Below are positions 7,566 to 8,057 of a stretch of DNA of 8,057 bases, in pieces. The position numbers and the translations under genes are program-made. Source of the DNA: an uncultured Lachnospiraceae bacterium (GTDB lineage Bacteria; Bacillota; Clostridia; Lachnospirales; Lachnospiraceae); NCBI GenBank assembly GCA_902496125.1, contig CABUZU010000087.1, forward strand, positions 1-8,057, in the 5' to 3' direction. Numbering within the stretch: the first letter of the stretch is position 1; every line of letters begins with the position of its first letter. Below the pieces are notes generated by a model. That model did no database searches and was not told where the DNA came from. It saw only the letters and a program-made list of their open reading frames with translations.

Positions 7566-7799
7566 TTATTCTACGATGTAAGGTTTTAAAGCCTCTAAAA
7601 TTTCTGTTACCCCATCATTAGCATGGATGTTTAAAGTAATAGGTTTAGATAAGTCTAAACTGAAAATACCCATGATAGATTTAGCGTCGATTACATATCT
7701 TCCAGATACTAAGTCAAAATCGCAATCGAATTTTGCTAAAGTATTTACGAAAGATTTTACTTTATCAATTGAATTTAAAATGATTTGTACAGATTCCAT
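7566..7799 (-). CDS. HPr-family protein lacking the phosphocarrier histidine (Crh-like)
   Basis: Small 77-residue cytoplasmic protein with an HPr-like fold, slightly shorter than HPr (about 85-88). The region AKSIMGIFSLDL (39-50) matches the KSIMGVMSL segment of HPr, with Ser41 at the regulatory Ser46 position. The KF at 23-24 also aligns with the HPr helix end. Aligning without gaps puts Ser10 at the His15 position, and the HARP motif is replaced by SIDK, so PTS phosphotransfer from EI is not expected. B. subtilis Crh shows the same combination: no His15, Ser46 kept, phosphorylated by HPr kinase and acting with CcpA. A regulatory role of that kind is an inference; direct evidence is absent. 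The start is supported by AGGAGG on the - strand (7810-7815) 10 bases upstream. The gene has its own promoter and terminator and stands alone, convergent with thiI and divergent from mtaB. Confidence 0.82.
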   Translation of the reverse strand: MESVQIILNSIDKVKSFVNTLAKFDCDFDLVSGRYVIDAKSIMGIFSLDLSKPITLNIHANDGVTEILEALKPYIVE

Positions 7800-7845
7800 G
7801 TTAATAGATCCTCCTTATTAATAGATAGTAATTATCATTTCTTTT

Positions 7846-7875
7846 ATAGTACTAGAAAAATGGTAGAACTGTCAA
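7846..7875 (-). promoter_or_regulatory. Sigma-A-type promoter of the HPr-like gene
   Basis: Read on the - strand, a perfect -35 box TTGACA (7870-7875) is followed after 18 bases by TACTAT (7846-7851), a four-of-six match to the -10 consensus. Transcription would start near 7839 and give a leader of about 40 bases before the ATG at 7799, with the AGGAGG ribosome binding site inside it. The consensus -35 suggests fairly strong expression. No obvious cre site overlaps it. Confidence 0.65.
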
Positions 7876-7946
7876 GAGATAAGTTGGCTTTTTTAAAATT
7901 CTTTGAAAATTTAGTTCAATTATTTAGAAAGGTATAGAATATAAAA

Positions 7947-8057
7947 ATGAAAAAAGCAGCATTACACAATTTGGGCTGTAAAGTAAATGCCTATGAAACA
8001 GAAGCAATGCAACAAATTTTAGAAGCAGATGGTTATGAAATTGTACCATTTCAAGAA
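7947..8057 (+). CDS. mtaB: tRNA t6A37 methylthiotransferase MtaB (5' end only)
   Basis: Only the first 37 codons are in the window and the frame is open to the end. The N terminus reads MKKAALHNLGCKVNAYETEA, the start of the UPF0004 domain of radical-SAM methylthiotransferases. Cys11 is the first of the three cysteines that bind the auxiliary 4Fe-4S cluster. LGCKVNxYETEA is more typical of MtaB (YqeV, which makes ms2t6A37) than of MiaB or RimO, which usually have GCQMN or GCxKN-type motifs. The subfamily call rests on this short stretch. The likely ribosome binding site is GAAAGG (7927-7932), 14 bases before the ATG, which is rather far. No convincing promoter was found in the 147-base divergent gap shared with the HPr-like gene. 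Its Fe-S clusters may depend on the cysteine desulfurase encoded nearby. Confidence 0.88.
   Translation, partial: MKKAALHNLGCKVNAYETEAMQQILEADGYEIVPFQE

Noticed and set aside
7627..7821. 64-codon open frame on the + strand
   Set aside because: It is antisense to the HPr-like gene, has no ribosome binding site and its translation resembles no family, while the - strand gene has a promoter, AGGAGG and terminator.
7903..7919. Small inverted repeat TTGAA-N7-TTCAA in the divergent gap, considered as an operator or cre site
   Set aside because: Only 5 bp per arm in AT-rich DNA, lacks the central CG of cre, and does not overlap the HPr-like gene promoter.
7903..7940. Possible mtaB promoter (TTGAAA with TAGAAA, or TAGAAT at 7935)
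   Set aside because: The first pair has a 16-base spacer and a poor -10 overlapping the ribosome binding site; the second would start transcription at or beyond the ATG. Neither is convincing.

Overview
The window looks like a stretch of chromosome from an AT-rich, low-GC Firmicute, most likely a Clostridia/Lachnospiraceae-type organism. This is inferred from the base composition (G+C about one third by eye), the AGGAGG-type ribosome binding sites, the sigma-A-like promoters, a GerMN lipoprotein, a rhodanese-less ThiI and an HPr-family gene. No species is assigned. Nothing looks like a mobile element, CRISPR array, rRNA or tRNA. Coding density is high and almost everything reads on the + strand.

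Left block (1-4272): three tightly packed + genes. They are the 3' part of a membrane sensor histidine kinase (5' end outside the window), a lipoprotein with two GerMN domains, and a full-length ComEC-type DNA-uptake channel. The gaps are about 15 bases and about zero, so they probably form one transcript. The kinase-GerMN lipoprotein pair resembles the actinobacterial MtrB-LpqB arrangement. The comEC ribosome binding site lies inside the end of the lipoprotein gene, and its spacing points to an unusual ATT start overlapping the lipoprotein stop codon.

Middle block (4273-7502): a good promoter (TTGCAT, 17 bases, TATAAT) opens a second + unit. It holds rsmE (16S rRNA m3U1498 methyltransferase), a NifS/IscS-type cysteine desulfurase and thiI (tRNA 4-thiouridine synthetase). 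The desulfurase very likely passes persulfide sulfur to ThiI, as NifZ does in Bacillus subtilis. This block is an RNA-modification and sulfur-transfer neighbourhood.

Right block (7503-8057): a single small gene on the - strand with its own consensus promoter, ribosome binding site and intrinsic terminator encodes a 77-residue HPr-like protein. It aligns without gaps to HPr, lacks the phosphocarrier His15, and keeps the Ser46 region, which is the same combination that defines Crh. Divergent from it, the window ends in the first 37 codons of mtaB, a tRNA ms2t6A37 methylthiotransferase, which continues the RNA-modification theme.

The most notable points are the Crh-like HPr paralog, the kinase/GerMN/ComEC operon, the probable non-AUG start of comEC, and the one-sided terminator between thiI and the HPr-like gene. 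None amounts to a clearly new system.
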